64,000 bases of DNA from Acheta domesticus. Lineage: Eukaryota; Arthropoda; Insecta; Orthoptera; Gryllidae. Position numbers and translations under genes: made by a program. The notes beneath the pieces were generated by a model that worked only from the letters and a program-made list of their open reading frames with translations, searched no databases and was not told the origin of the DNA. The stretch covers positions 214,743,420-214,807,419 of the forward strand of contig JAHLJT010009436.1 in the NCBI GenBank assembly GCA_031308135.1, read 5' to 3'. This document shows positions 11,201 through 21,658 of this stretch, piece after piece. The number at the start of each line of letters is the position of its first letter. The first letter of the stretch is position 1.

Positions 11201-13586
11201 TGAATTTAATAAACATGAATGAACACATACCAACTTTAAACTTTGTTATAATTATTTCTTATTTGATGGTAATAATGACAACCTCAAAATTATCATTTAC
11301 AAATAATAAACAAATAGATTTACTACAGACAGACTGTATTTTTTATAAATTGCATTACCTACAGACATTTGAAGAAAGTACTGTAGTTGAGCTTTGTTAC
11401 AAACAGTAGGCCTCAGTTATGTCTTAGATACCTATGAAATTATCCAAGGATAGCGTTTGCAGTGAAGCAATTAAACAAACTCTGTCCAGGTTACCAGATC
11501 ATATGAGTTTAGAAGAAGGAGCTTTGTTGGAGCCATTATCAGTAGGAGTGCATGCATGTCGACGAGCCAATGTTCAGCTGGGTAGTGTAGTACTCATCTG
11601 TGGAGCTGGACCTATTGGCCTTGTCACCCTCCTCAGTGCCAAGGCAATGGGTGCAACGAACATCATCATCACTGGTCAGTACCTGGTCAAGTGTTGTAGT
11701 ACTTAACAGTCTTATCTTAAGTTTAAGGAGATATGACAGATTCTCCTTCACTAAATTTCCTTATTGTCACCTTATCATCAAAGTGCATATTGGAAGTGTT
11801 ACAGCACATAAATTACATTACATATTATATAAATTTTCATAGTTTCTGCAAATATCCAATTTTAATCATATAAACTAGTACTGAATTATCACTGAAGATT
11901 AATTATGATGATAAAATATTTAAGGCTATTATAGAGAGAATATAAAATATATAATAAAAGAAAAATTAATCACTAAAACAGAAAATATTCTTCACTGTTC
12001 AAAACATATTGCATTAATTGTAAATTTTCTCATGCGAAACTAGAGCTTCTTTAATAAAGATTTTCCAGTTTTTGCATTTTGTTTAAAATGGTGGTCTTGA
12101 AACTAAAATAGAATATTTTAAAGATAGTAAAACACATTCTTTTTATTTTTTTAAGATATTGTGCAGAACAGACTGGATATTGCAAAGGAGCTGGGAGCAA
12201 ATCACACTGTTCTAATCACACCAGATCTAGATGAACAATCTGTCATCAAGAGTGTACACAAGATCCTAGGTACTGCTCCAGACATTTCCATTGACTGTAG
12301 TGGAGCTGAATCTTCCATTCGACTGGCTATTCAGGTGAGCACTAATAACAGAGCAGTCAAAACATGAGTTTCTGACTTTTGAGAAGAAAGGGAAGAAAGA
12401 AAAAAGGGTAGGTAATAAAAAGTACATGTGTAGTGTGGGAAATTTTAATCAGGGCAAAATTAGGCTCACTTGAATCACGGATCACAAGAAACACATTAGT
12501 AATAATTTCTGCCCAGAAAACTTAACTATAAACTTTCAAACTATATATCCCAAATGAATGCTCAGATTTTATTACAATTAATGACAAAAAAGTTAATAAA
12601 GCAAGGTAACTTGATATCCTAATCAAACACTAATTCAAGAAAACACCTATTTGCCGACATTATCAAAGGTGGGGAAGTAGTACTAGTTACGAATGGTGAA
12701 TAAACAACTGCAATTGAAAGAATACTTTATGTTGAAGTTTTTCAGTCAATTTAAAATGCAGTTGCCATTAATATATTTATATTAAGTGTACAACATATTT
12801 GTCCAGAATACTCTATGTCCACAATTTCTAATGTCAGATAGTCAGTCGTTCACACAAACATAAAGCCCATACACTAAAATACTGGTAAATCTGAGTTTGA
12901 AAGAAGATTCAAAAAAAGTTAAAAGTAAAACACAAAATTCTTGAGAGTGGAACTTCATATTCAAAAAAGAAATCTCAAGAACAGAGTGTTCACATTTACC
13001 ATATGCTTCCAGCTGGCCCTGACTGATAATTCAAGTTACAAATTGTGATCTGTGTTTATTAAAGTAATAATAAAACATTAACCTTGTTTCATAATCTTTA
13101 GGCAACCAAAAATGGAGGAGTAGCTGTGCTTGTTGGAATGGGTGCACCAGAGGTGAAAGTTCCATTGGTGACAGCTTTGATCAGAGAAGTAGATATCCGG
13201 GGAGTATTCAGATACTGCAATGAGTAAGTAAAAAATATTAGCTCTTTGAACATTTTTTGATTCAAGCTATTTTCTGGAATTCTCTTGTACGTCTTCCAAA
13301 CATATTCTGAAATGAATTTAATTCGAATAATAGCATGTCAATTGCATTGTTGACAAAGAAAAACATATGAAAAGAAAATGACTAAGGTTTTAAATATACT
13401 AATTTTGAACACACTTTTTCCAGTTATCCCCTAGCCTTGGAGATGGTAGCTTCTGGGAAAGTGAATGTGAAACCACTGATAACACACAATTTCAAGCTGG
13501 AAGAGACACTTGAAGCTTTTGAGACAGCGAAAACAGGAAAGGGCAACCCCATCAAAATTATGATTCACTGCCTTCAGAAAGGATAG
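5280..13586 (+). CDS. Sodh: Sorbitol dehydrogenase (L-iditol 2-dehydrogenase), eight exons, complete
   Basis: Coding exons are 5280-5339, 7473-7506, 9909-10073, 10493-10652, 11490-11674, 12156-12334, 13102-13223 and 13424-13586. Every junction is GT-AG and the frame stays open to TAG, giving 355 residues, the usual family length. It is a zinc-dependent medium-chain dehydrogenase that oxidises sorbitol to fructose with NAD+ in the cytosol (polyol pathway). Seen in the translation: catalytic zinc ligands Cys43 in GICGSD and His68-Glu69 in GHE; structural-zinc cysteines 98, 101, 104 and 112; Glu154, the usual fourth residue near the catalytic zinc; and the Rossmann loop GAGPIG at 178-183. The start codon follows the CpG-rich promoter, and the N-terminus ([10 protein letters not shown]) fits the family. 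Exon 2 is only 34 bp. Introns 1 and 2 exceed 2 kb; intron 2 holds an ACTTTCCC-family copy and a SINE. No damage is visible. Confidence 0.97.
6180..6310. repeat. 73-bp tandem duplication in intron 1
   Basis: AATAAATTATTTTTAATG starts at 6180 and again at 6253. The following sequence (GCATTCT-AACATATTTCTAATA) is shared with few changes. It lies in the first intron of the sorbitol dehydrogenase gene. The rest of that intron (5340-7472) shows no gene; a 75-codon frame at 6376-6603 is not recognised. Confidence 0.75.
7930..8990 (-). repeat. ACTTTCCC-family repeat, degraded copy E, inside intron 2
   Basis: This carries the same landmarks as copy A in the same orientation: the AACAGATTTCATTAA...AATCTCTAT segment (8270-8320, 8550-8590), AGACGCCGAAAAA near 8606, two module joints about 300 bp apart (GGAGCCGCTTTTGTGAAAA near 8431 and GGAACCATTTTGGAGAA near 8727), and a degenerate form of the motif next to the microsatellite (TTGACCACAGACAGACA near 8881). 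Termini were not identified. It lies between exons 2 and 3 of the sorbitol dehydrogenase gene. Confidence 0.7.
9345..9560 (-). mobile_element. tRNA-derived SINE in intron 2
   Basis: On the minus strand the segment has an A-box-like GTGGTCAGGGAG (plus-strand 9524-9535) and about 30 bases later a B-box-like GGTTCAATATC (9490-9500), embedded in a tRNA-like leader (TGGGTGACTCGTGGTCAGGG). It ends toward 9345 in a poorly defined AATAAATAAA tail. Target-site duplications were not resolved. Confidence 0.55.
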
Positions 13587-13697
13587 GTAGATTTTGTTTT
13601 CTTAAATAATTACTTTCTTTTGTATAATGTTTACACTCATTGTTACAAATTGCAAGCTCTTTTGAAAATTGTTGTAAAGAATCCTGAAAAATTACTC

Positions 13698-13703
13698 AAT
13701 AAA
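13698..13703 (+). terminator. Poly(A) signal AATAAA of the sorbitol dehydrogenase gene
   Basis: A canonical AATAAA lies 112 bases after the stop codon, followed by T-rich sequence. It is the first such hexamer after the stop, so a 3' UTR of about 130 bases is inferred. Confidence 0.7.
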
Positions 13704-14682
13704 AGGATAAAATGTTATTTTGCTTTATTTTAATTTCTTAATTAAATTTAATTTAGCTGATTTCAAACAAATTTTCAATACAGTAACATCCAATAATTCT
13801 TGAAAACTCTTTATTACAGTAATTCAACAAAATCCTAATATCCTTTTCCTACTCCTTTTATAAATTAACAGAACTAAAACAAATTGAAGTTCAGTATTTT
13901 CTAAGCAATTGGTTAAGGACAACTCTCAACATTCGATATTTCTCTAGCCTGGCAACGTCACTTAATTCCTAAAAAAACATTATAGTTCAGAGACTATTTG
14001 GTCACTATTCACAGAAGAATATATTCATTGCATTAAAAAAAACAGAGTATTAAAGATATACAATTCCATTAGTCATAGATATTTGCATCTTTTAAAAAGT
14101 ATAATAAAAATTATTGATATTTCAGAAAAAAAAAATTTTATTTTCAACAAAAATATTACAATAATAGTGCTCACTGTCAGCAGATTTTTCACACCACAAA
14201 TAAATGGAAATCTTTCACTTTTTATATCCAACTAGGAGGGGGTGGTGGGCCCCAAGAATCATCAAGAAAATAAAGATGTGATGAAATACAATGCAATAAA
14301 CATTTAATGAAATCCTTCCCTTTAGAGATTTACATTTTCAATCATAATATAATGGAAGATTTGTTAGCAGCAGAGCTGAAAAACTACTCTCTTAAACATC
14401 AAAAATTTGTAACATGACATATTTACACAAAAAAAGTTGAAAATATGAAAAAAAAATATCACAGGTTTGTGACAAAATTATATCCAAGAATACACATGAT
14501 ATTCTAAGTTTTTGCTCAGTCAAAAAACATATCAAAAAACACCAAGTTTCAGTTAATATTTAAATAAATTTAAATGAACAACTTTCAAAATTAATTTATA
14601 TATAAGTATCACAAATGTAGGCCTAAATGGATAGTAAATTGTATTCAGAAGGCAAATGTACAATGAGGTACTTTCTTCCCCA
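13704..14682. other. Convergent intergenic region and C7orf25 3' flank
   Basis: The two genes converge here. The sequence is AT-rich without open frames of interest. Minus-strand AATAAA candidates exist (for example plus-strand TTTATT at 14137-14142), but I cannot tell which ends the C7orf25 transcript. Confidence 0.5.
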
Positions 14683-15888
14683 CTAGCTGCCTTTTTGACA
14701 ATGCTGACTACGAATACTTGCTTGTTCTGACAAGGCTCGAGGTTCATGCAAATGTGTAGCTAGCTGAACACCTTGATGTTGAGCAGAATAGAAGAATCCC
14801 CAATTGGCAGAGACAGTGACAGCTTGCATACTGTCACCAGTTCCAAACACAATTTTTGGTTTGTCTTTAATTTGTCCACTATTCTTTAAGTTTTTCACTC
14901 TCTCCGATACACAATCTGGAACAACAGTTATTCTTTGAAGAAATTGTTCTGCTCTCTTTTTTTCATTTTCCCCTCCAACTACTCCAAGTATTTCTTTGAA
15001 TCTTGTCATGGCAGTTTCACAACAATAAAGCTCTTTACCTTCAAAAAGTTTGTTCAACATATCTTTAACTTTTACATTCCTTTCAGATTGAGCTTGAAGA
15101 GTAAGAGGTTCTTGAATAAATTCCACACACGTACCTCCATTAGTCATGTCAGATACATAAGCTATCAAAGTCGTAATATCCAAATTGAGTTTCAAAATTG
15201 GTTTTCTTAAGACATCACCATCTCTTAATAAATGAGATGATGATTCAGCCAAATCACAGTTTTCTTCTCCCTCAGATTCTTCATCTGAACTATCACAAAC
15301 AGAGTTATAAGTGGTAGGGAGCAAATCACCAATAACTTCAATACCCACATTGGAAATTTTTGTAGCCAGAGCCGAGTCAACCCCTGAAGAAAATTTAAAA
15401 ATAACTTTAGGAGGAACATAAAAGAGTGGATTTTGTGAGGCACACTTGATAAAATCTTTTGCCTGATCAAAAATTGTGCGATTACCATAATTAGAGTCGC
15501 CTAAACAAGACATCATCAAACCTTTCGGGTTTCTAGCAGTGACTTTCACCCACTCCTTTCCCTCGTTTTTCACTATATCAACAACTATACGTTTAACATT
15601 TCCCTGAATTTTAAATGTAAATGGCTCCAAGACTGCAACACAGTTCTCCAATTCAAAAACTGTAGAAATTAAAGCTTTGAAATGAATTAAGTTTGTTGTT
15701 GTCAGATGTTTGGCTTGTATTGTTTTTGAGGCAGCTACTTTATGGAGAAATGTTCTTTCTGCAAGGATAAGTTTCTTCAATTTAGACACTCCTTTTATAT
15801 TATTAAGATCCCGCAATAAATCCATCAACTCATCGGCCTCCTTTATTTTCTCCATGTACAGTTGTTCTAGATTATCTTCCATGTCCAT
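14683..15888 (-). CDS. C7orf25: C7orf25-like UPF0415 family protein (DUF1308)
   Basis: An intact single-exon frame of 401 residues, close to the roughly 420 of the human homologue. The N-terminal part (1-190) is helical and contains EWVKVTARNP at 112-121. An acidic linker (SSDEESEGEE, about 200-209) leads to the DUF1308 C-terminal domain with LNLDITTLIAYVSD (234-247) followed by MTNGG, and near the end FGTGDSMQAVTVSANWGF (348-365) and EPRALSEQ (382-389). The molecular role is not established; a PIN-nuclease-like fold has been suggested for the C-terminal domain, and its spaced acidic residues would fit, but this is inference. One base before the ATG, the minus strand reads TTATTATAACAG, a good splice acceptor, so a noncoding first exon is likely upstream, perhaps in the CpG-richer patch at 16100-16250. 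Confidence 0.9.
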   Translation of the reverse strand: MDMEDNLEQLYMEKIKEADELMDLLRDLNNIKGVSKLKKLILAERTFLHKVAASKTIQAKHLTTTNLIHFKALISTVFELENCVAVLEPFTFKIQGNVKRIVVDIVKNEGKEWVKVTARNPKGLMMSCLGDSNYGNRTIFDQAKDFIKCASQNPLFYVPPKVIFKFSSGVDSALATKISNVGIEVIGDLLPTTYNSVCDSSDEESEGEENCDLAESSSHLLRDGDVLRKPILKLNLDITTLIAYVSDMTNGGTCVEFIQEPLTLQAQSERNVKVKDMLNKLFEGKELYCCETAMTRFKEILGVVGGENEKKRAEQFLQRITVVPDCVSERVKNLKNSGQIKDKPKIVFGTGDSMQAVTVSANWGFFYSAQHQGVQLATHLHEPRALSEQASIRSQHCQKGS

Positions 15889-16549
15889 GCTGTTATAATA
15901 AATAAATCAAGGCACAATCAAAATATTTTCTCTTTCAGTTGGTATCATAGAATGAGTATTTCTTTTTCATAATTCCAACAAGGTATCATTTATTACAAAA
16001 ATCAAAGTTCATTTCTTAATAAGTCATTCATCACGACAATGCAATAACAAATACGATTTTTGAGTGACGTTAGCAAAGTCTAACCTCGCAATTTCCATTC
16101 AATCTACCTTCAGATACCTGTTATTCTTTTCCGTTAGATATTCGCTTCGAACGCTGTTCGTACATTTTCCTTTCAATCCGGAAGATCATTTCGATCCGTA
16201 CATATGAAACCTTATAAGAGATTAACGTCTTCCACTAACACCCTGGTTGCTTACATATCGCTTACGACTTACGAGCCCAGGTTTGGTTAGGCCGGGCATC
16301 AGAGAGTATATAACCGGGCCGAGTATGCCGGGCATGATGCCAGACAGCTATACTCCAATTTAAACGTAGTGGAGTATCAAGGTTGGGAACTGGAAGGAGG
16401 GACACTAGTGCCCAATCAAAAACTTGGTTATGACTTAAATTTTTTGGTATTGGAGCTCCCAATTGGATAATAGTAGCCCTCTTCGTCCCACTGTGAACTT
16501 AATGCGCCACTATTTTTAAATTGAAGTATAGAAAGTATAGTGCGATTTT
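15889..16549 (-). promoter_or_regulatory. Upstream region of C7orf25, probable 5' UTR intron and promoter
   Basis: The acceptor at 15890-15891 implies an intron. The 16100-16250 patch has more CpG dinucleotides than its flanks and is the likeliest site of the first exon, but no donor or start site could be fixed. Beyond 16260 the sequence looks like repeat DNA. Confidence 0.35.
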
Positions 16550-17465
16550 TCTAACTCTGCCTCTCAAGCATAATTCTAAATCGTAACCAGCTATATCCTG
16601 AGGCCTCAAACTGAGGCTTCTCATTGGTCAGAATTTTATAGCTGTTCCAAGTAGTAGGCTTGGTGAACACCAGATGGCACGAGTGAAACGATTCTTTGCG
16701 GATTGGCATGAATTGGGAGACTCGACTCCTGCTGCCAGCGGCAGCAGCTTTGATCTTGTATAGTTCTGTTTGTCTTTCTGCGTTTCAAGGCTTACGATGA
16801 AGGGTTATATTTTAAGGATTTGCGCCTGTCCTCCAAGCTTAGAAGACGAAATATATGGTATAAACAACATGCCTCTAGGAGGATAGTAACCAGTTATTGT
16901 AAAAATTAAGTATTTGCTGAATCTCCTCTGGCAGGACTCAAGGCTTTTATGTAGTTCCTAGCATCTGGCGACCAGATGATACTCTCTTATTTCAGTTGAG
17001 GTTGGACTAATGTAACAAACAGTGTTTTCATTACTGGAATAGAGCGTAAATTTCTACTAAACCCCAAGGTTCTATTAGCCGAGTTGATTACATCCTCTAT
17101 ACGATACGATTTCAGAAAACCTTTCATCAAAACTAGAGGTAAATTATATTTTACGAAAAATCACGTGTACTTACAATGGTAATGTGTACTTAATCCGCTA
17201 GAAAAATATTTTATGAATCCTTATACAAATATAACCCTTCGTCGTAAGCCTTGAATCAATTCTGCTGCCGGCTGCTGCCGCTGGCTGGCAGCAGGAGTCG
17301 AGTCTCGCAATTCATGCCAATCCGCAAAGAATCGTTTTGCTCGTGCCATCTGGTGTTCACCAAGCCTACTACTTGGAACAGCTATAAAATTCTGACCAAT
17401 GAGAAGCCTCAATTTGAGGCCCCAGGATATAGCTGGTTACGATTTAGAATTATGCGCCTCTCAAT
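16550..17465. mobile_element. Foldback element with long inverted arms
   Basis: The left arm (about 16550-16825) and right arm (about 17220-17465) are inverted copies with scattered mismatches. Shared blocks include ATTCTAAATCGTAACCAGCT, GAACACCAGATGGCACGAG and AAGGGTTATA at the inner ends. About 400 bp of unrelated AT-rich sequence separates them. No transposase frame is present, so a nonautonomous foldback or MITE-like element is inferred. Exact ends were not fixed. Confidence 0.75.
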
Positions 17466-17479
17466 CCCTATGGCCACGA

Positions 17480-17672
17480 TCAGAGAGAATTATATCACAC
17501 AGCATTTCGGTCTTCCTCGGGCGTCGTGCGGCTAGAAGTCGCATGATACCAAGCACTGCTTAATATATTCGCGATCATGCGATCGCTAGCGGCACGACTG
17601 AGAAATACCGTGACATATTCCATCGTGAAGACGGGCCTTGAAAAGCAAACTTAGAAAAATCGCAGTATAGTG
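17480..17672. mobile_element. Partial palindromic MITE, same family as 24790-25043
   Basis: Shares GTCGTGCGGCTAGAAGTCGC, the central GCGATCATGCGA core, and a right terminus AAAAATCGCAGTA followed by TA (17660-17674) with the complete copy at 24790-25043. The left terminus is missing or too diverged to see. Confidence 0.65.
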
Positions 17673-17700
17673 TGTTATTTCATGACCTCATCTACACATG

Positions 17701-17922
17701 GGTTTTTATTTCTTGGCGCATGGGGACATACCTTCACGATGGAATATCTACGGTATTTCGCGTCGTTTTCGGTCGTGCCTCTGGGATGTTCGCAAGATCG
17801 CAAAAACTGCTCGATACAGTAGCGATCATGCGACACCTAGCGGCACGACCGAGAACGACGCGAAATACCTAGAGATATTCCAGCCTGAAAACAAGCCCCC
17901 ACGCGCCAAGAAATAAAAACCC
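17701..17922. mobile_element. Palindromic MITE, 222 bp
   Basis: Almost the whole segment is one imperfect palindrome: GGTTTTTATTTCTTGGCGC at the left edge mirrors GCGCCAAGAAATAAAAACC at the right, with the centre near 17815. The core (TTTCGCGTCG...CGGTCGTGCC) is shared with the MITEs at 17480 and 24790, but the outer ends differ. The transcript could fold into one long hairpin. Frames on both strands are shadows of this symmetry. Confidence 0.8.
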
Positions 17923-17939
17923 AACTATATAAGTATAAA

Positions 17940-20390
17940 CCCAAGTACATAATATACTAAGATAACAGTGACCATACCACCCGGACCAGAGTTATACTCT
18001 CTGGATCATACAGCACAAATTCTCAAACTCAAAATGGACACAGAAGTTATTCGGAAGTTATTAAGGAAACACTTTATAGAGAAACCCGAAACTTCTCTCA
18101 AGAAAACTTTGACAAATTTAACTCTCCAATAAGTTCAAAAAACTGGGAGGTGTACCAAGCAACAGACACAAATACCAAATTTAACTTATTCATAAACATA
18201 TTCCAAAGTTATTTCAACACTGTTTTCCCACAAACACTGAAGAAAATAAAAAGCAGAAACCACAAATCATGGATAACAAAAGGAATCAAAAGATCATGTG
18301 AAAGAAAATGATACATGCATGAAACAATCCTTCACAACGAATGTAGTTCTGATTTTATTTCTTATTACAAAACATATAAAAGTATCCTGAAGAAAGTAAT
18401 TAAACAGGCCAAACTGTTAATGAACGATCATCACATTGCCAGAGCACTAAACCAAACAAAAGAAATGTGGAACATTGTGAAAAATACTCTAAAAACAGAA
18501 ACACTAAGAACATCGAACTTCACTACAAAAACAATGTTCTGCACAGCCCATAGGAAATGGCAAACACATTCAATAGACATTTCTCAGAAATTGGTGAAAA
18601 ACTAATTCACTACAATTCATTAAATAATATAAACATGCAGTCAAATATCCGCACATTATCAAATGTAAATTCTATACACATTTCAGAAACATCACCTGCA
18701 GAAATACAAAAAAATCATTAAACCAATGAAAAACAAATTCTCCACAGGACCGTATAATATCCCTGACACCCTCATTAAATATACAGCAACAAACATAATA
18801 GAACCGCTCACTCACATTTGTAACCACTCGTTAATGATAGGTATCTTCCCAGAAATTTTCAAAAAAGCAAAAGTGAAGCCTCTTTTCAAAAAAGGCAACA
18901 CTTATGATCCCACGAATTACAGATTGATATCCTTACTATCTGGATTTTCCAAAATTCTAGAAAAGCTCTTTAATGATAGACTCAAACATTTTCTCAATTC
19001 TAATAACATATTGACAGAGGCTCAATATTGATTTAGAAATGGTAGATCTACAGATACAGCTATCTTCACCTTTCTAAATGACATACTTGGTGCTCTATAT
19101 CAGAAGGAAATCCCCATCGGTTTGTTCTTAGACGTATCCAAAGAATTTGACATTATTGACCATCACATACTGTTATCCAAACTTGAAATTTTGGGAATTA
19201 GAGGCATTGCAAATCAATGGGTTAAATCTTACCTTTCAAATCGTTGTCAAGTAGTCACAATCAAGCATGTTACAGATGAAAAGATTTCACCCCTTTTTTC
19301 CCCAACCTAAAATGATAAATAATGGAGTACCACAAGAATCAATCCTGGGCCCTATATTATTTCTCTTCTACATCAATGACATGCCCCTGACTACAAAAGA
19401 ACAACATGGTCCTATTTGCAAATGACACAAACATTATCATTAAAGCAAATACTCAACAAACTCTCCAAAAAGAAGCACAAACAGTTCTAAAAGCACTAGT
19501 AAAATGGTTCCAGGTAAATAAACTCATCATAAATATCAGTAAAATTGTCTCCCTAAACTTTCGGAATCCACTCTCTAAAGAAAAGCCACCAACACAATTG
19601 ATGATAAAAAATATGCCTGTAGAAATTGCCCAAAAAAACAACTTTCCTAGGTTTGACTATTCAAGATGATCTAAAATGGAACTCTCACATCACAGATCTA
19701 AACAAAAAGTTTACCAAGTCATGTTATGCCATCTACATTCTTAAGTCAAATTCTAACTTGGATACGCAAAGAACAATATACTTTGCAAATGTACACTCGC
19801 ATCTAAAATATGGAATCATATTCTGGAGAAATTCTCCAGAAAGTATTCACACTTTCATCATCCAAAAACAAATATTGAGAACAATGACAAACACTCACAA
19901 ATACGAGTTCTGCAAACCACTTTTCAAAAAATTACAAATCCTACCACTACCATGCATGTACATTTTAGAAATATTAATCTTCACAAAGAAGGCACTTTTG
20001 GAAAACAAGGATTCTGTTACTCTAAATGTAGAAGTTCTTAACTATGATACTAGACAAAAAAAATCCTGCATGTCCCACAGAGAGAAACTTCACTCTTTCA
20101 AAAAAGTACCCTTATAAAAGGCATTACACTATACAACAAACTCCCTAGTGAATTTAAAAGCTTAAACTCTGTACACACATTCAAAAATAAACTGAAAGAT
20201 TTCCTGTTAAACAATACATTCTACAGTACAAAAGAATATATAAATCATAAACACGTATCTACACAAATATAAACTAGTACATTTTTACATACTCTGTTGC
20301 ATGTTTTAAAACCCCCAAACTGACTGTTGAATGTAAGGGATGGACCCAGCCCAGGCTCTTAAGAAGATGACTATTTATTAATTCATTGAT
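17940..20390 (+). pseudogene. 5'-truncated LINE retrotransposon with inactive reverse transcriptase (CR1/L2/Jockey-like)
   Basis: The copy starts in the last part of the endonuclease: TCTGGATCATACAGCACAA near 18000 encodes LDHTAQ, a decayed form of the SDH motif. The linker follows (18315-18605), then reverse transcriptase in several frames. Motif A is intact in pattern (FLDVSKEFDIIDHH, about 19122-19165). Motif B reads PQESILGP instead of PQGSILGP (about 19330-19355). Motif C reads FANDT at 19415-19429 in place of F/YADDT, so one catalytic Asp is Asn. There is a stop at 19029-19031 plus several frameshifts. The C-terminal block LYNKLPSEFKSLNSVHTF is at about 20130-20185. The 3' end runs straight into an ATTTATTC tail. 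It is non-functional. Confidence 0.9.
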
Positions 20391-21405
20391 TCATTTATTC
20401 ATTGATTCATTCATTTATTCAGTGATTCATTTATTCATTCATTCGTTCGTTCATTTCTTCATTCGTTCATTTCTTCATTCGTTCATTCGTTCATTTATTC
20501 ATTCGTTCATTTATTCATTCGTTCATTTATTCATTCGTTCATTTATTCATTCGTTCATTTATTCATTTATTCATTTATTCATTTATTCATTTATTCATTT
20601 ATTCATTTATTCATTTATTCATTTATTCATTTATTCATTTATTCATTTATTCATTTATTCATTTATTCATTTATTCATTTATTCATTTATTCATTTATTC
20701 ATTTATTCATTTATTCATTTATTCATTTATTCATTTATTCATTTATTCATTTATTCATTTATTCATTTATTCATTTATTCATTTATTCATTTATTCATTT
20801 ATTCATTTATTCATTTATTCATTTATTCATTTATTCATTTATTCATTTATTCATTTATTCATTTATTCATTTATTCATTTATTCATTTATTCATTTATTC
20901 ATTTATTCATTTATTCATTTATTCATTTATTCATTTATTCATTTATTCATTTATTCATTTATTCATTTATTCATTTATTCATTTATTCATTTATTCATTT
21001 ATTCATTTATTCATTTATTCATTTATTCATTTATTCATTTATTCATTTATTCATTTATTCATTTATTCATTTATTCATTTATTCATTTATTCATTTATTC
21101 ATTTATTCATTTATTCATTTATTCATTTATTCATTTATTCATTTATTCATTTATTCATTTATTCATTTATTCATTTATTCATTTATTCATTTATTCATTT
21201 ATTCATTTATTCATTTATTCATTTATTCATTTATTCATTTATTCATTTATTCATTTATTCATTTATTCATTTATTCATTTATTCATTTATTCATTTATTC
21301 ATTTATTCATTTATTCATTTATTCATTTATTCATTTATTCATTTATTCATTTATTCATTTATTCACTTATTCATTTATTCATTTATTCATTTATTCATTT
21401 GTAAA
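20375..21405 (+). repeat. ATTTATTC octamer array, LINE 3' tail
   Basis: About 1 kb of tandem ATTTATTC. The first 180 bases mix ATTCATTG/ATTCGTTC variants; from about 20560 to 21360 it is essentially pure, roughly 100 units. It begins directly at the end of the LINE 3' UTR, as expected for non-LTR elements whose transcripts end in a short repeat. The 344-residue frame through it is an artefact. Confidence 0.95.
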
Positions 21406-21658
21406 ATTCATTTGAAGTAATAACACGTATGCAGGGAAATATAATAACTACGGCATCCGCGTTAGTTTGCCAAGTCATCTGAAATTCCATGGGGATATTA
21501 AGGAACAACCTTGGTCTTTTATTTCAAAATTAGAAAGTTACTTCATGATTAACAATATAGTGTAACCGGAATATATTGTTACTAAGTGACAAAGGGCAAC
21601 AACATTGTTTGGGGATCAAAGACCAGGAGGGCGAAGATCTATATATTTGTGATAATTT
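21406..21658. other. Unassigned spacer between LINE tail and LTR
   Basis: No gene or repeat partner seen. It separates the octamer array from the LTR that starts at 21659. Confidence 0.5.

Noticed and set aside
15225..15488. 87-residue minus-strand frame inside C7orf25
   Set aside because: Shadow frame of the intact 401-residue gene.
20386..21420. 344-residue open frame of SFIHLFIY repeats
   Set aside because: Product of a stop-free octamer microsatellite at a LINE tail.
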